Shown one piece after another: positions 11,095 to 20,417 of a DNA stretch of 64,000 bases. The notes under the pieces were generated by a model. It was not told where the DNA came from. It saw only the letters and a list, made by a program, of their open reading frames with translations, and made no database searches. Source of the DNA: Bombardia bombarda (Eukaryota; Ascomycota; Sordariomycetes; Sordariales; Lasiosphaeriaceae); the NCBI GenBank assembly GCA_030512295.1, contig JAULSR010000003.1, positions 2,418,001 to 2,482,000 of the forward strand, written 5' to 3'. Each line of letters opens with the position of its first letter. Position 1 is the first letter of the stretch. The position numbers were made by a program, and so were the translations under genes.

Positions 11095-11567
11095 GAGGGG
11101 GGTGAGGTGTGGTTTTTGGGTTTATTACAGCGTTGTTAACTAAGGATTGCTACAGCGCTTTGTACTGAAGTGTGTTACGGCGTTGTTTACTAAGGTATAC
11201 TACAGCATTGTACGCTAAGGTACCCATCTTTGGATTTGATGTCCAGACTACTCGGTGTCGAGTGGGAAGGGGGTTAAGACTAGAGGACAGGTGAAAAGAG
11301 ACTAAAGAGAAGCAAAAGAGCTATGACAGGCGCTGAAAAATACGCCCTGAGCATAATCATCCTCTAAGCATTGCCGCGTATTCCACAGGCTGGAATAACC
11401 TATATGTTTTGTTTGTCATGGTTGGGGGTTATCAAAACAAAGAAAACAGCCAAACAAACGCCCTAGGCCACCGACCCCATGATATATATACCAGCCAACC
11501 GGGAATAAAAATAACCAAGTACCAGTGCTTAAGAATAACAAACAACCACCCCCTTTTCCCCCCACAT
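11095..11567. other. Convergent 3' intergenic region SKI3/RMI1
   Basis: About 470 bases between facing stop codons. Its striking content is a 4 x 25 bp degenerate tandem array just after the SKI3 stop, described separately. The rest looks like ordinary 3' UTR sequence; no gene was seen. Confidence 0.6.
11126..11225 (+). repeat. Four tandem 25-bp units directly downstream of SKI3
   Basis: Four consecutive units of exactly 25 bases start with TACAGCG/TACGGCG/TACAGCA, keep a central TTGT..ACTAAGG core and differ at several positions. They begin 31 bases after the stop codon, so they probably lie in the SKI3 3' UTR. The divergence between units argues against a recent replication slip. Confidence 0.8.
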
Positions 11568-12347
11568 CTACCGCCCATCCCTATCCGCCCCAACCTCCCC
11601 CCTCAACCTCGCCAGCCGTCCCTCAGCCCACACCTTGTGCCACGCCTCCACCTTGCCCCCCAGCACCAGACAATTCGCCGGCTCCAACAACAACACCCCG
11701 CGAGCGATGGTCATGCCCCTCTTCAGCAGCACCTTCTCACCAATGTTGGTCTTGCCCACGGCGATGCGCTCGAGCCGCTTCAGCTCGATGGCGTACACTT
11801 TCTGGCCTTTGCAGTCCTGCAGCACGAGCTTGTGCGTCGCGTTCTTGGTCTGCTTCTCGCTCTCCCTGGCGGCTTGCGTGGCGGCGCCTGCTTGCGTCTG
11901 GGTCGCTGCTGCGTCGCCGCCGTCGTCTTGAGATTCCGAGTTTTCGGTGGGCAGCCGGATGATGTGGCGGCCGCGCGTCTGCTCGCCGCGGTCGATGGCC
12001 TCGAGCTCCTCGACTTGTTCCCAGCGGGAGCGGTTGAGGTTCTCTAGGTCGAGGATTTGGACGACGACGTCGTGGGAGAGCTGCTGCTGTTGTTGGGTTG
12101 AGGGAGTGGCGGCGGCGGTGGCGGTGGTGGTGTTGGGGGGGAAGGCGTGTGAGTCGGCGTAGGTTGGGTCGAGGAGGTTGGTTGTTGTTAAGTCGGAAGC
12201 CAGTATGCGGGTGCGAGCAGTAGCGATTAGGGAGGCGAGGGGGGGAGGGGGCGTGCGGGTTGTGACGAGGGTGCGCAGCCAGGGGAGAGAGGGGAGGGGG
12301 AGGGATTGGGTGCGGAGGGCGGATTGGAGTTGGGTTGCGAGGTCCAT
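11568..12347 (-). CDS. RMI1: RecQ-mediated genome instability protein Rmi1
   Basis: Rmi1 is the OB-fold cofactor of the Sgs1/BLM-Top3 dissolvasome, which removes double Holliday junctions in the nucleus. This intronless frame encodes 259 residues from MDLATQLQSALRTQSL. The N-terminal helical part carries PWLRTLV; the DUF1767/OB-fold region carries VVQILDLENLNRSRWEQVE, GRHIIRLPTENSE, HKLVLQDCKGQKVYAIEL, IGEKVLLKRGMTIARGVLLL and the closing LVLGGKVEAWHKVW. These are the conserved Rmi1 blocks. Between the first two blocks lies a Thr/Ala/Gln-rich linker of about 25 residues, and an Ala/Gln/Thr-rich loop interrupts the OB fold. The size fits fungal Rmi1, which lacks the extra C-terminal domains of the human protein. 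It is convergent with SKI3 and divergent from VPS51 (720 bp). Confidence 0.9.
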   Translation of the reverse strand: MDLATQLQSALRTQSLPLPSLPWLRTLVTTRTPPPPLASLIATARTRILASDLTTTNLLDPTYADSHAFPPNTTTATAAATPSTQQQQQLSHDVVVQILDLENLNRSRWEQVEELEAIDRGEQTRGRHIIRLPTENSESQDDGGDAAATQTQAGAATQAARESEKQTKNATHKLVLQDCKGQKVYAIELKRLERIAVGKTNIGEKVLLKRGMTIARGVLLLEPANCLVLGGKVEAWHKVWAEGRLARLRGEVGADRDGR

Positions 12348-13068
12348 TTTGGTGAATTTCTCTTCAGAAGTTTCGTCTTTATTGGCGATTAAGACGGATT
12401 ATTAGAGTCGGCCGAATGGTTATTTCCAGAGTGAGGTGGTTGAGTGAGGCAGGTGCAGCCTGGAAGAGTTAAACCCCAAAGGCGATGGAGGGAGAAGTTT
12501 GCTGGTCTGATTTGCTTCCAATTGCGCTTGATTATGTTTGATCAGGCTTGACTTCAAAACCCTATGTCTATGTCATTCGATATTCTGTTTGATTCAACAT
12601 CGAAACATAATATGATCATTGTTCATTCGTGGATGGGGACGGGTAGAAAAAGGCCGATGTTAGTGGTCAACCAGCCACCCCTGCAACCTGTCCGGGACCC
12701 TGCAGCCAAGCCAGGATATCCCGGTTTCTAGCGCGGTTCCAGAACGCCGGGAGGGTGGAAGCTAGGACCACTACAGGTACCTTCCAGGCTGGCAGCTGTT
12801 TCCCCAAACGCCAACGCAACTCCAACTTATCAATGAAACGGAAAGAAACACCAAGCCTTTTTACTTAGATTCCACGTCATTTTGTCAATACGAATCCATC
12901 AAACGCAAATACCCAGCCGAATAAACAACAGTCAACCCCAGAAATCAATCAATTGATGCCTGCCGCGTAACAACATCTACAAACCGAGCCACCTCTCCCT
13001 CGGTCACATCGGCCACATCCTCCCCTCAAACCACACCACAAGACACACGCCCCAAAGCCTCCACAATA
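12348..13068. promoter_or_regulatory. Divergent promoter region RMI1/VPS51
   Basis: About 720 bases between two divergent start codons. The part next to VPS51 is rich in CAACA and ACAAACC words, as expected for a fungal 5' leader. No further gene or clear regulatory site can be named. Confidence 0.5.
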
Positions 13069-14106
13069 ATGTCAACCATCGCCTCCCCGCGCGACCCCTC
13101 CGCGCCCCCCCACCCCCGGCGCATGAACTCCGCCCAAGCCACAACAACAACAACGACAACACCGACCTCGTCCGCCCGCCCCAGCCTCGACATCCCGCGC
13201 TCGACCTCCGGCTCCCCCAACCCCAACGCCGCCGCCACCACGCCCACCGGCGCCTCCTCCTCCAACAAACGCGCAAACCGCGCCGCCCTCCGCGAGTACT
13301 ACAACCTCAAAAAAGCCGCCGCCGCAGCCGCCGCCGCCGCCTCGGGCGGAACAATCCCGGAATCATCCACCGCCTCTTCCATAGCAGGAACCCCCACGCT
13401 CGAGGTCACCTCCGACCCCTGGTCCTCCCAGTCCCAATACGATCATAACTCAAATCATCATAACGAATCAACCCTGCCCCCCTCGGAGCTCGACAGCCCC
13501 CGCTTCGACGCGGCCGCGTATGTTGCTCGTGCGGTCGCGGGCTGCACGCTCGCCGAGCTGCTGCGCACGTACGCGCGCGTGCTGGGCGAGATGCGCGCGC
13601 TGGATGCGGAGAAGAAGGCGCTGGTGTATGACAACTATAGCAAATTGATCAGCGCGACCGAGACGATCCGGCGGATGCGCACGACGATGGACCCGCTGAG
13701 TCCGATGGCGGCGAGCACGCTGGATGTGGTGGTGGGGAGGATTTATGAGACGGCGAGTGGGATTCGGGAGGGGGTGAGGAGGGAGGTTGGGCCGCCGCCT
13801 GCTGCTGCTGCTTCTGGGGGTGGTGGAGATGGTAAAGGGGAGGGGGAGGGGGAGGGGGAGGGGGAGGGGGAGATGAAGAGGACGAGGCAGAGGACGAGGG
13901 AGCTGGCGAGGGAGGTGGTGCAGGTGCCGGGGAGGATGAGGAGGCTGGTGGAGGAGGGGAGGGAGGAGGAGGCGAGGAGGGAGTGGGCGTTGCCGAGGCA
14001 GTTGTTGGGGAGGTGGAAGGAGAGGGGGGTTGGGGGGGCGGATGTTGGGGTGTTGTTGGAGGAGGGGGACGCGGTGGTGAGAGGGATGGGTACGGGTGCG
14101 ACGTAG
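13069..14106 (+). CDS. VPS51: GARP/EARP tethering complex subunit Vps51
   Basis: Vps51 is the small subunit of the GARP complex, which tethers endosome-derived vesicles at the trans-Golgi network and binds the SNARE Tlg1. The intronless frame encodes 345 residues. After a Ser/Thr/Pro-rich N-terminus come the signature blocks ALREYYNLKK (about residue 74), ELDSPRFDAAAYVARAV (about 140), a LAELLRTYARVLGEMRALD helix, and the hallmark KKALVYDNYSKLISATETI followed by RRMRTTMDPL. The C-terminal half is a charged, helical Arg/Glu-rich segment. A block of GEGEGE repeats (about residues 257-267) is encoded by an unusual tract of regularly spaced G runs at 13837-13870. The stop is only 149 bp from the stop of NIF3, so their 3' UTRs probably overlap on opposite strands. 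Confidence 0.9.
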   Translation: MSTIASPRDPSAPPHPRRMNSAQATTTTTTTPTSSARPSLDIPRSTSGSPNPNAAATTPTGASSSNKRANRAALREYYNLKKAAAAAAAAASGGTIPESSTASSIAGTPTLEVTSDPWSSQSQYDHNSNHHNESTLPPSELDSPRFDAAAYVARAVAGCTLAELLRTYARVLGEMRALDAEKKALVYDNYSKLISATETIRRMRTTMDPLSPMAASTLDVVVGRIYETASGIREGVRREVGPPPAAAASGGGGDGKGEGEGEGEGEGEMKRTRQRTRELAREVVQVPGRMRRLVEEGREEEARREWALPRQLLGRWKERGVGGADVGVLLEEGDAVVRGMGTGAT

Positions 14107-14255
14107 GTTAGGTTTTGGGGGATAGAATGAATAATTACGGCGGGATTCAAGGACAATGCTTTTTTGTTTATGTGTCTTTTTTTTCTTCATTGATTTCGCA
14201 AGGCTATTTGCTTCACACAAGGTATGTACCGCTTGCCATACCCGACAGGTGTCCC

Positions 14256-15509
14256 CTACTTCTTGCTCCCAAGAAGCGCCGCCGGCGGCAGATTCTTGAC
14301 GTCCCAAATCTCAAACGGATCCTCGTCTTCCTCGCTCACCAGCACCTCGGCCACGGGGTCCTCCTTGCGCAGCGTCGTCTGCAGCAGCGGCTGCAGCCGC
14401 TTCTTCAAGAAGCGCCGCTCCGAGTTGCTGTGGAACACGGTAATCACATACTTGCCCTCCATGGTCAGCTTGAGCGCGCTGTGGTGCGTCATCTCGCCCG
14501 TCACAAACAAATCGGCCTTGCAGTTCTTGAGCACGTCGTAGCCAGACCCGGCGCAGATGGCGACGGAGCTGATGGGCATGACGTGCTCGGGCTCGCCGGC
14601 CGAGGCCTTGGGGCGCGCGACCATGACGTAGCGCAGGCCGCCGAGGCCTTCGGCGTAGGCCTGCACGATGGCGCCGAGGTTGACGGGGTGGGCGAGCTCG
14701 ACGAGGCGGCCGTAGCCGGCGCCGCCGAAGCCCTCCGGGAGGGTGGCCTGGTTGATGGGCTGCACGACGGATCGCTTGGTGGACACGCTATGTCCCTCGA
14801 GGATGTCGGCGAGCCAGTCGTTCATGCCGCCGGGGGCTGCGTCGATGGCGGTGTGGGGGGAGTCTGTGGGGGTTAGCTGTTGTGTGGCTTGTTAGATTAT
14901 ATCAATGTCGAACTTACACACGGCGATGTTGTTTTGGGCCAGCTGCAGCAGGATGCGCTGCTGGGGGTCGGCGAGGGTGACGGACTTTAAGCCGCGGAAA
15001 ATGAAGGGGTCTGGCAGTATGGTCAGTTGACTTGATACACTCATCGCACTGATACAGGTGATGAGGTCATACGATAGGTGACAATGATGGACGCCTTTTT
15101 GCGAATGGCCTCCTCGGCAACGCGGATCGTGAGATCATTGGTGAGAAGGACGATTGGAGAGACAGGGCGAGAGGTGCTCCATCCTGCTCCAATCGATGAG
15201 GATGGATCAATGTTCCCCTGCAGCAGGCCGACATTGTCCCAGGATCTGTCTGCGAGCTCCTCGGGATACCTGTGAAAGATAGCGTGTTAGCTCGCATGTA
15301 CTGTCTGTGTAAGTGGTTTATGCAACTTACAGGGTGCGCATCGCATTGACGACCTGCTGAGTGAACAGCGGGCTCTGGAGGTTGGAGACCATGTTTGTAA
15401 CTGTTGTTGTCGGGGAATTTGATGTTGCGCCTGAACCGGAGGAACAGGACCTGGCGGCAGGTCTGAGAAGGAGCCGTGTGGTTCTCGCTAGACTTGCACT
15501 GATGTTCAT
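14256..15509 (-). CDS. NIF3: NIF3-like protein (DUF34, GTP cyclohydrolase I type 2 fold)
   Basis: NIF3/DUF34 proteins are widely conserved dinuclear metal-binding proteins; the exact cellular reaction is unsettled despite the name GTP cyclohydrolase I type 2. I infer four exons on the minus strand: 15331-15509, 15073-15269, 14918-15010 and 14256-14863, with introns of 61, 62 and 54 nt. They give a continuous 358-residue frame. The expected metal ligands are visible: His126 in TYHPFIFRG, His160 and Asp164 in PHTAIDAAPGG, and His301 and Glu305 in FHSNSERR. The start region (MNISASLARTTRLLLRPA) is basic, Ser/Arg/Leu-rich and acid-free and could be a mitochondrial presequence; a second Met at TNMVSNLQSPLF may give a shorter cytosolic form. 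Both points are inference. It shares a 402-bp divergent promoter with the BolA gene. Confidence 0.92.
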
Positions 15510-15911
15510 TGGGCGCCCTCAACACGCCGCCAAGTTATTGCGGTTGCAGGAAAAGAGTGGCAGAAAATGGCGGGTTTTCTGAGAGATCTTGTATATGTGT
15601 GAGTGCGTGATTATCCTGCAACCAAATTTCGTGAAGGTTTGCCAACCGTGTGATGTCGGACGCCAAAGCTGCAGTTGCTATGTGAAATGGTCTAAAAAGG
15701 AAGTCCAAGCTGGCAGGCGCAAGTGATGAGAGCTGTCAACGGTAAACATCCCCACCACATTAACCCTAACCCTTTGTGTTGTTCATGTTTGTGGGGCCCC
15801 CGCCAAGCTTATCAGATCCTACATTTTTCGCGGGGCATTTTCTGCGCGTCCGCGTCCGCTGCTGCTTCATCATCCGAGATCGCCCGTACATATATCGTCA
15901 CAGCAGTCAAC
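15510..15911. promoter_or_regulatory. Bidirectional promoter NIF3/BOL2 with telomere-like motif
   Basis: The two start codons are 402 bases apart on opposite strands. At 15761-15773 lies TAACCCTAACCCT, two units of the fungal telomere repeat (CCCTAA). Such interstitial motifs in promoters are known as binding sites of Myb/TRF-like general regulators in fungi and as telo-boxes in plants. The sequence is seen; its function here is inferred. Confidence 0.6.
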
Positions 15912-16372
15912 ATGGCCGAGACATCCATAACAGAAAGCTCACTGACGGCCGCACTGACGGACCGGTTGAAGGCGACCCATGTAGAGGTGACCGACATGTC
16001 TGGTACGAGCGCCCTCCCTTTCTTTCTAACCACTCCTCCGTCTGACGTCATTCTGCCCCGCGATTTTGCTGTCTCTGTTCAAGGGCAAACTCAAAACAGC
16101 TTTTCGTTGCAAACTACTAACATGTCGTAGGGGGCTGCGGTCAATCATTCACCTCGCTCATAGTGTCGCCCGAGTTTGTAGGCAAGAACTCGCTCAAGCG
16201 GCATCGGCTGGTGAACGCCGCGCTCAAGCAGGAGATCGCCCAAATACACGCCTGGAGCGCAAAGTGTCAGACGCCCGAAGAGTGGGACAAGGAGAGGGCT
16301 GCGACGGGCGGGAGCGACGGGCCCCCGCTGGACGGGACCACAGGAGGCAAGGTCGATGGTGTTTCTCAGTGA
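15912..16372 (+). CDS. BOL2: BolA-like protein (Bol2/Uvi31 type)
   Basis: BolA2-type proteins pair with monothiol glutaredoxins to hold a [2Fe-2S] cluster and take part in cytosolic/nuclear iron sensing and cluster delivery. Two exons (15912-16002 and 16131-16372) flank a 128-nt intron with branch site TACTAAC; spliced, they give 110 residues. The BolA fold is clear: TDRLKATHVEVTDMSGGCGQ, then FTSLIVSPEFVGKNSLKRH, RLVNAALKQEI and the helix IHAWSAKCQTPEEW. The cluster-ligand candidates are Cys in GGCGQ and the His of KRHRLVN, with Cys in SAKC as another. The last ~25 residues (Gly/Asp-rich) extend past the domain. The start is the first ATG after a pyrimidine-rich leader and fits the usual domain start. 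I prefer the cytosolic Bol2 class over the mitochondrial Bol1/Bol3 classes because no presequence is visible. Confidence 0.9.
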
Positions 16373-17527
16373 TGGATGGCCAGTGGTGAAGTGTGGTGGA
16401 CAGGCAAGGAGGTTGGTGGCCAAATGCTAGAGTCTGGGCTCCAAGCAACGCCAAACGGTCACGATGTTTTGTCTTTGGGGCTTGCTGGGTTGCGGTATGG
16501 CCAGCCTGCCTTGTATGATTGCGATCTCGCCTTACCATTATTCATGTTGCAACTGCAATTACAGCCCCATTGATTTTAATATAGAAACCGGCTCCAGCGG
16601 GCAGTATGGAGACTCAGTGTCGTTCCTGCCTCCATCGTTTTGACGATTGAGTGGGGGAGCAGGAACCAGGAAACGACCCGAGGCGCTTTCCTAAACAGGA
16701 CACCGTGGGATTAGGTCGCAAAAGTTAGCACAGCTGCACAACCCAACTGCCTTGGCGGTCCCCAATCCTCCTCCAGAGTCCAGACCTCCACCTCCAGGAA
16801 CCAAGTCGGTACCCATCTCGCCAACCGTTCTGCTGCCAAAGATGGTCACCGAAATGCTTGTTTAGGATCGCAATGCGATGCCAAGCTATCCATATTCTGA
16901 TCCCTAAATACACCAAGGCCACTTGACTCACATCTCCACCACCAATTATTATGACCTGCAGCCTGCCGCCTGCAAGGCATTTCGAATAACGACTTCCGCT
17001 TCTGCTGCTATCCTCGGTGAGCAACCAACAGATGCTTGGGCAGGGACGGTAGCTTGCCAAGGCGATAAATCCTGTATGGGTCTGTCACACGCTCGTTTGC
17101 CAGCCTCGCCGCTGTCGACAATAGTCTGCACATGTCTAGTTGCGTTTCCCCCTTTTGTAACAAGATTGTGGCGCAGCCTGCCTCTAGGCGCATCGTGCAT
17201 GCCCTACAATATCACAACTTAGGGGGATGATTGATCATCGACCTGCCAAACCCTCTTAGGAGTTCGAGAGAGACGGGTAGACGGGAGGTGAGGGGCGGCG
17301 GCACGAACGAGGTCCACACACGGCGACACTATGCACCAATGAAGCCATTGCCCCGGCGAAGATCCCAGGGTCTTATAAACATGGATCCATACCCTCTCCA
17401 TGTCAGCTCTAGACATCCTTCGTCTGTTTGGTCACCGTTCCCTATTGCCTCGCTTCCAATTCGATAGTACACAGTATATAACGTATTCGTTCGAAGCCAG
17501 CCCATGTGTGTTTAAAAGCTCTTCATA
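16373..17527. other. Intergenic region BOL2 to CorA-like gene
   Basis: About 1.15 kb holding the 3' UTR of the BolA gene and the promoter of the CorA-like gene. A TATA-like element (AGTATATAACG) lies near 17471-17481, about 50 bases before the next ATG. Open frames here look non-coding. Confidence 0.55.
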
Positions 17528-19986
17528 ATGAGCGCCCCTCGAAGCCCCGAGGAGATTTTAAAGGCGGTGGATCATCACCATGAGCAATATATCAATAATC
17601 TCCGTCTTCTCCACGAGACCACCACCAGACATCATGCCGCAGCCAGCTCACACCTATCCATTGCTGTGGGTGCCGCGCCTGGCAGCACCTCGCAGGCCGA
17701 ACGCCAGCTCCCAGAACGCTCAGGAAGTAACGATGAGCCTCTCTCGCCTACCACAAAGAGCATCAGCTTCTCCCCTGAGATAGGCCCAGGCTCATTCGGC
17801 AAGAGGGGCCGCAGGCAGACAATGGAGTCAATAGACCCCAGAAGGATGTTGCTGCCTTTTGCATCTGATAAGAGACACCAGGACCCCTCAGTGTACGATG
17901 GGGACTCGGACCTCGAGGACGGGATCGACGAGTGGCAGGTGCCGCACACGCCGTCGTCTCGCACCGCCTCGGTCGACCAGCACATGTCGTATATCGCCGC
18001 GCCTCTTCGTCGTGAGAGCTTCTCGGAGCAAGACCTGGCGGCTCATCTCAAGGGACTCGACGACACCAAGAAAGCCACGAGAGCGGCTCTGGACGCCCTG
18101 TGGCACGGCAGGGCCGAGATCAGCGCTTCAAACGTCCTCAGCAGCTTTGAGATTGAAGAAGACGGGCCCTACAGCAACGCCACGTATGAGGTGTATGAGG
18201 TAGGCAGGAACAACAAGGCCAAGCCCAAACACAACTACAATGGAGACCACGAGATCGGGGATGACGACGACGATAGGATTCTTGATGCTTCCATGGTGTG
18301 GGAGACCATCAGGGAAGTCAACGTCAACGGGGAGGCGGTGGGGAGGATGACTATTTTGCAGGAGCCATCTCCCCTCATGCTCGGCGCTGCGCACTTGACC
18401 ATGAAGAGACATTTTGACATGCACGAGCTGTTTGAGCACCTGATCTCCACGGCCGGTAATGCGGGGCAGACAAAGGCGTTTATGAACAGGGCGTATGAGT
18501 CGGAGCCCCTGAGACAGCGAAGCTTCTTTTTCGTCTTCAAGTATTATACAGTTCTGGGGGATGAGCTCACCCCGGCACCCTGGCAGGCATACGACTCCCG
18601 CCCGCCGGACCGGAGATCCCCTGATCATATTGATATCACCGAGGCCAGCTCGGTGTTGGCCCTATCCCTCGGCGGCCCCCCGACAGGGACAGTGACGTCG
18701 AGGGTCAGGAGGAGAAAAGTCCAAGGAGCCGTCTACGACGCGTTTGCGCCGTGGCATCTCCTGAGTATACAGTGCTTCCCGGACGACCAGCATTCGATGC
18801 GAAGCGAGGACTCGGAGAAGCCCTTCTACAACGGACCATATGCCTTTCTCGACAGTCTGGCGGCCGAGTACAGGGACGCCATGAAGCGATACACACAGCT
18901 CAACGAGCTCATCACCAAGCTCATCACCCCACCCGTATGCGACCCCCCCCCCCCCAACCATATAAAAAGTCAACCACCCGTAAAACAAACATCCAATACT
19001 AACAACCCACCCAGAACCGCTTCATGTTCGACTCCAAGCTCCGCGACAACCTCCTCTTCGAAGACAAGTACTTCACCTACTCACGCCGCTACTTCTGGGC
19101 CTACAACACCCTCGGCGTCATCAACGAGGGCATCAAGTCCATGCGCACCGCCTACCTCGACACCTTCACCAAGGACTTCTGGGCCGGCCGCCACAAGACC
19201 CTCTGGCCGCACCCGGACCCCGACTCCCCCGACGGCCGCGCCTACCGCGCCCGCATGGCCGTCGTCCGCAAGGAGCTCGAGTCCGTCGCCGTCGCCGAGC
19301 TGCAGGATATGCTCGACAAGAACGAGGCCACGCGCACCGAGATCCGCTCGCTGCGCGAGCAGCTCTTCAGCGGGAGTAGTGTCAAAGAGTCGCGCCGCGC
19401 CATCGAGCAGGGCGACAATATCAAGATCCTCACGGGCATTTCGATGGTGTTTCTCCCGCTGACGTTTGTCACGTCGGTGTTTGGCATCACGACGTTTGAC
19501 ATCTCGGCCGAGGACTGGCGGTTCCCTGTCACGATGGTGGCGGTCTGCGTGCCGTTCTTCTTGTTGATTGTGATGCTGCAGACAAGGGCGGGCATGGAGT
19601 GGGTGAAGAAGGGGAGTCGGGCTGTGGAGGCGTGGGGGCGGGGCGTGTTGGGGGGGTCCGGAGGGGCGGCGGCGGGGAGGAGGCAGTATCATCAGTTTCA
19701 CCAGCAGCAGCATGGGCAGCAGCAGAACGGGGCTAATGCTAGTAGTGGCGGGGGGCAGGTGGTGGTGGGAGTGGTGATGGCGGGGCGGAGCAGGCGGTTG
19801 ATGGTGGTGGCGGTGGTGGTGGTGGTGGCGGGGGGAGGAGGAGACGCAGACGGTTTGCTGGACGGCTTGCTAGACGGCATGGAATCGGACGGGCTGGGGG
19901 AATTCGGAGGTCGCAGTCGGGACTGCAGGCGCTTGAGCGGGCGGGGCCGATTGGGGAGGGCGGGAAAGGGATCTGGGGGAGGGTGA
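17528..19986 (+). CDS. CorA-like two-TM membrane protein with altered GMN motif
   Basis: This belongs to the CorA/Mrs2/Alr superfamily of divalent-cation channels: a large N-terminal soluble part and two closely spaced C-terminal membrane helices. Exons 17528-18934 and 19015-19986 (intron of 80 nt with a poly-C tract and branch ACTAAC) give 792 residues as read. The CorA-typical stalk helix (LQDMLDKNEATRTEIRSLRE) precedes DNIKILTGISMVFLPLTF; TM1 is about residues 608-630 and TM2 (VTMVAVCVPFFLLIVML) about 640-660. The selectivity motif that normally reads G-M-N at the end of TM1 is VFGIT here, so ordinary Mg2+ transport is doubtful. Such variants occur in fungal CorA-like paralogues. The last ~80 residues read as Val/Gly/Asp-rich sequence and may be out of frame, because a one-base shift in the G run at 19750-19755 opens a more natural basic tail ending GIWGRVKAMGG. 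Membrane location (plasma, vacuole) cannot be told. Confidence 0.8.
19750..19755 (+). other. Possible -1 frame break in a G6 run, CorA-like C-terminus
   Basis: If this run had seven G residues, the frame would continue as a Gly-rich linker, an Arg-rich stretch and then QALERAGPIGEGGKGIW, closing at a TAG near 20000. The sequence as given instead yields poly-Val/Gly and stops at 19984-19986. The evidence is compositional only, because no conserved family tail anchors the frame. Confidence 0.4.
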
Positions 19987-20417
19987 AGGCGATGGGGGGA
20001 TAGGGGGAGGTGGTTGGGGGTGGTCGTGGGTGTGGAGGAGACGGAAGGTTGCTGGGAGGCCGGTTGAGAAGGATGGGAATGTGTAAGGTGATTTGATGTA
20101 GGTCGTTGCTGTTGGAGATTAAGTAATCTTTGTGTACCTGTTAAATTTGGTACGTTGCACTGTGTACTGAAAACCATAGCGACCAAGCCTTGATAGACTG
20201 ACTACAGATACATACCACGATATATACCCAGTACAGAGCAGTATGAGTATAATTCGACATTGTCCACCATGATATTGATATTGTTCATACAACCTATATT
20301 ACATACCAAGACAGCTAACCCTTTGATAATCTAGTCGAAACAACCACCACTGATCATTGACCAGAACTTCTTTCTTTCTACCTTTCTTCAGCTATGCCAG
20401 CCTCTCCTCCTTTAAAT
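19987..20417. other. Convergent 3' intergenic region CorA-like/CFT2
   Basis: About 430 bases between facing stops. The first part is G-rich and could still be the coding tail of the CorA-like gene (see the possible frame break at 19750-19755). The rest is AT-richer 3' UTR-like sequence with no gene. Confidence 0.5.

Noticed and set aside
13468..14307. 279-codon minus-strand frame over VPS51
   Set aside because: Pro/Arg/His-rich antisense shadow of the Glu/Gly-rich coding strand.
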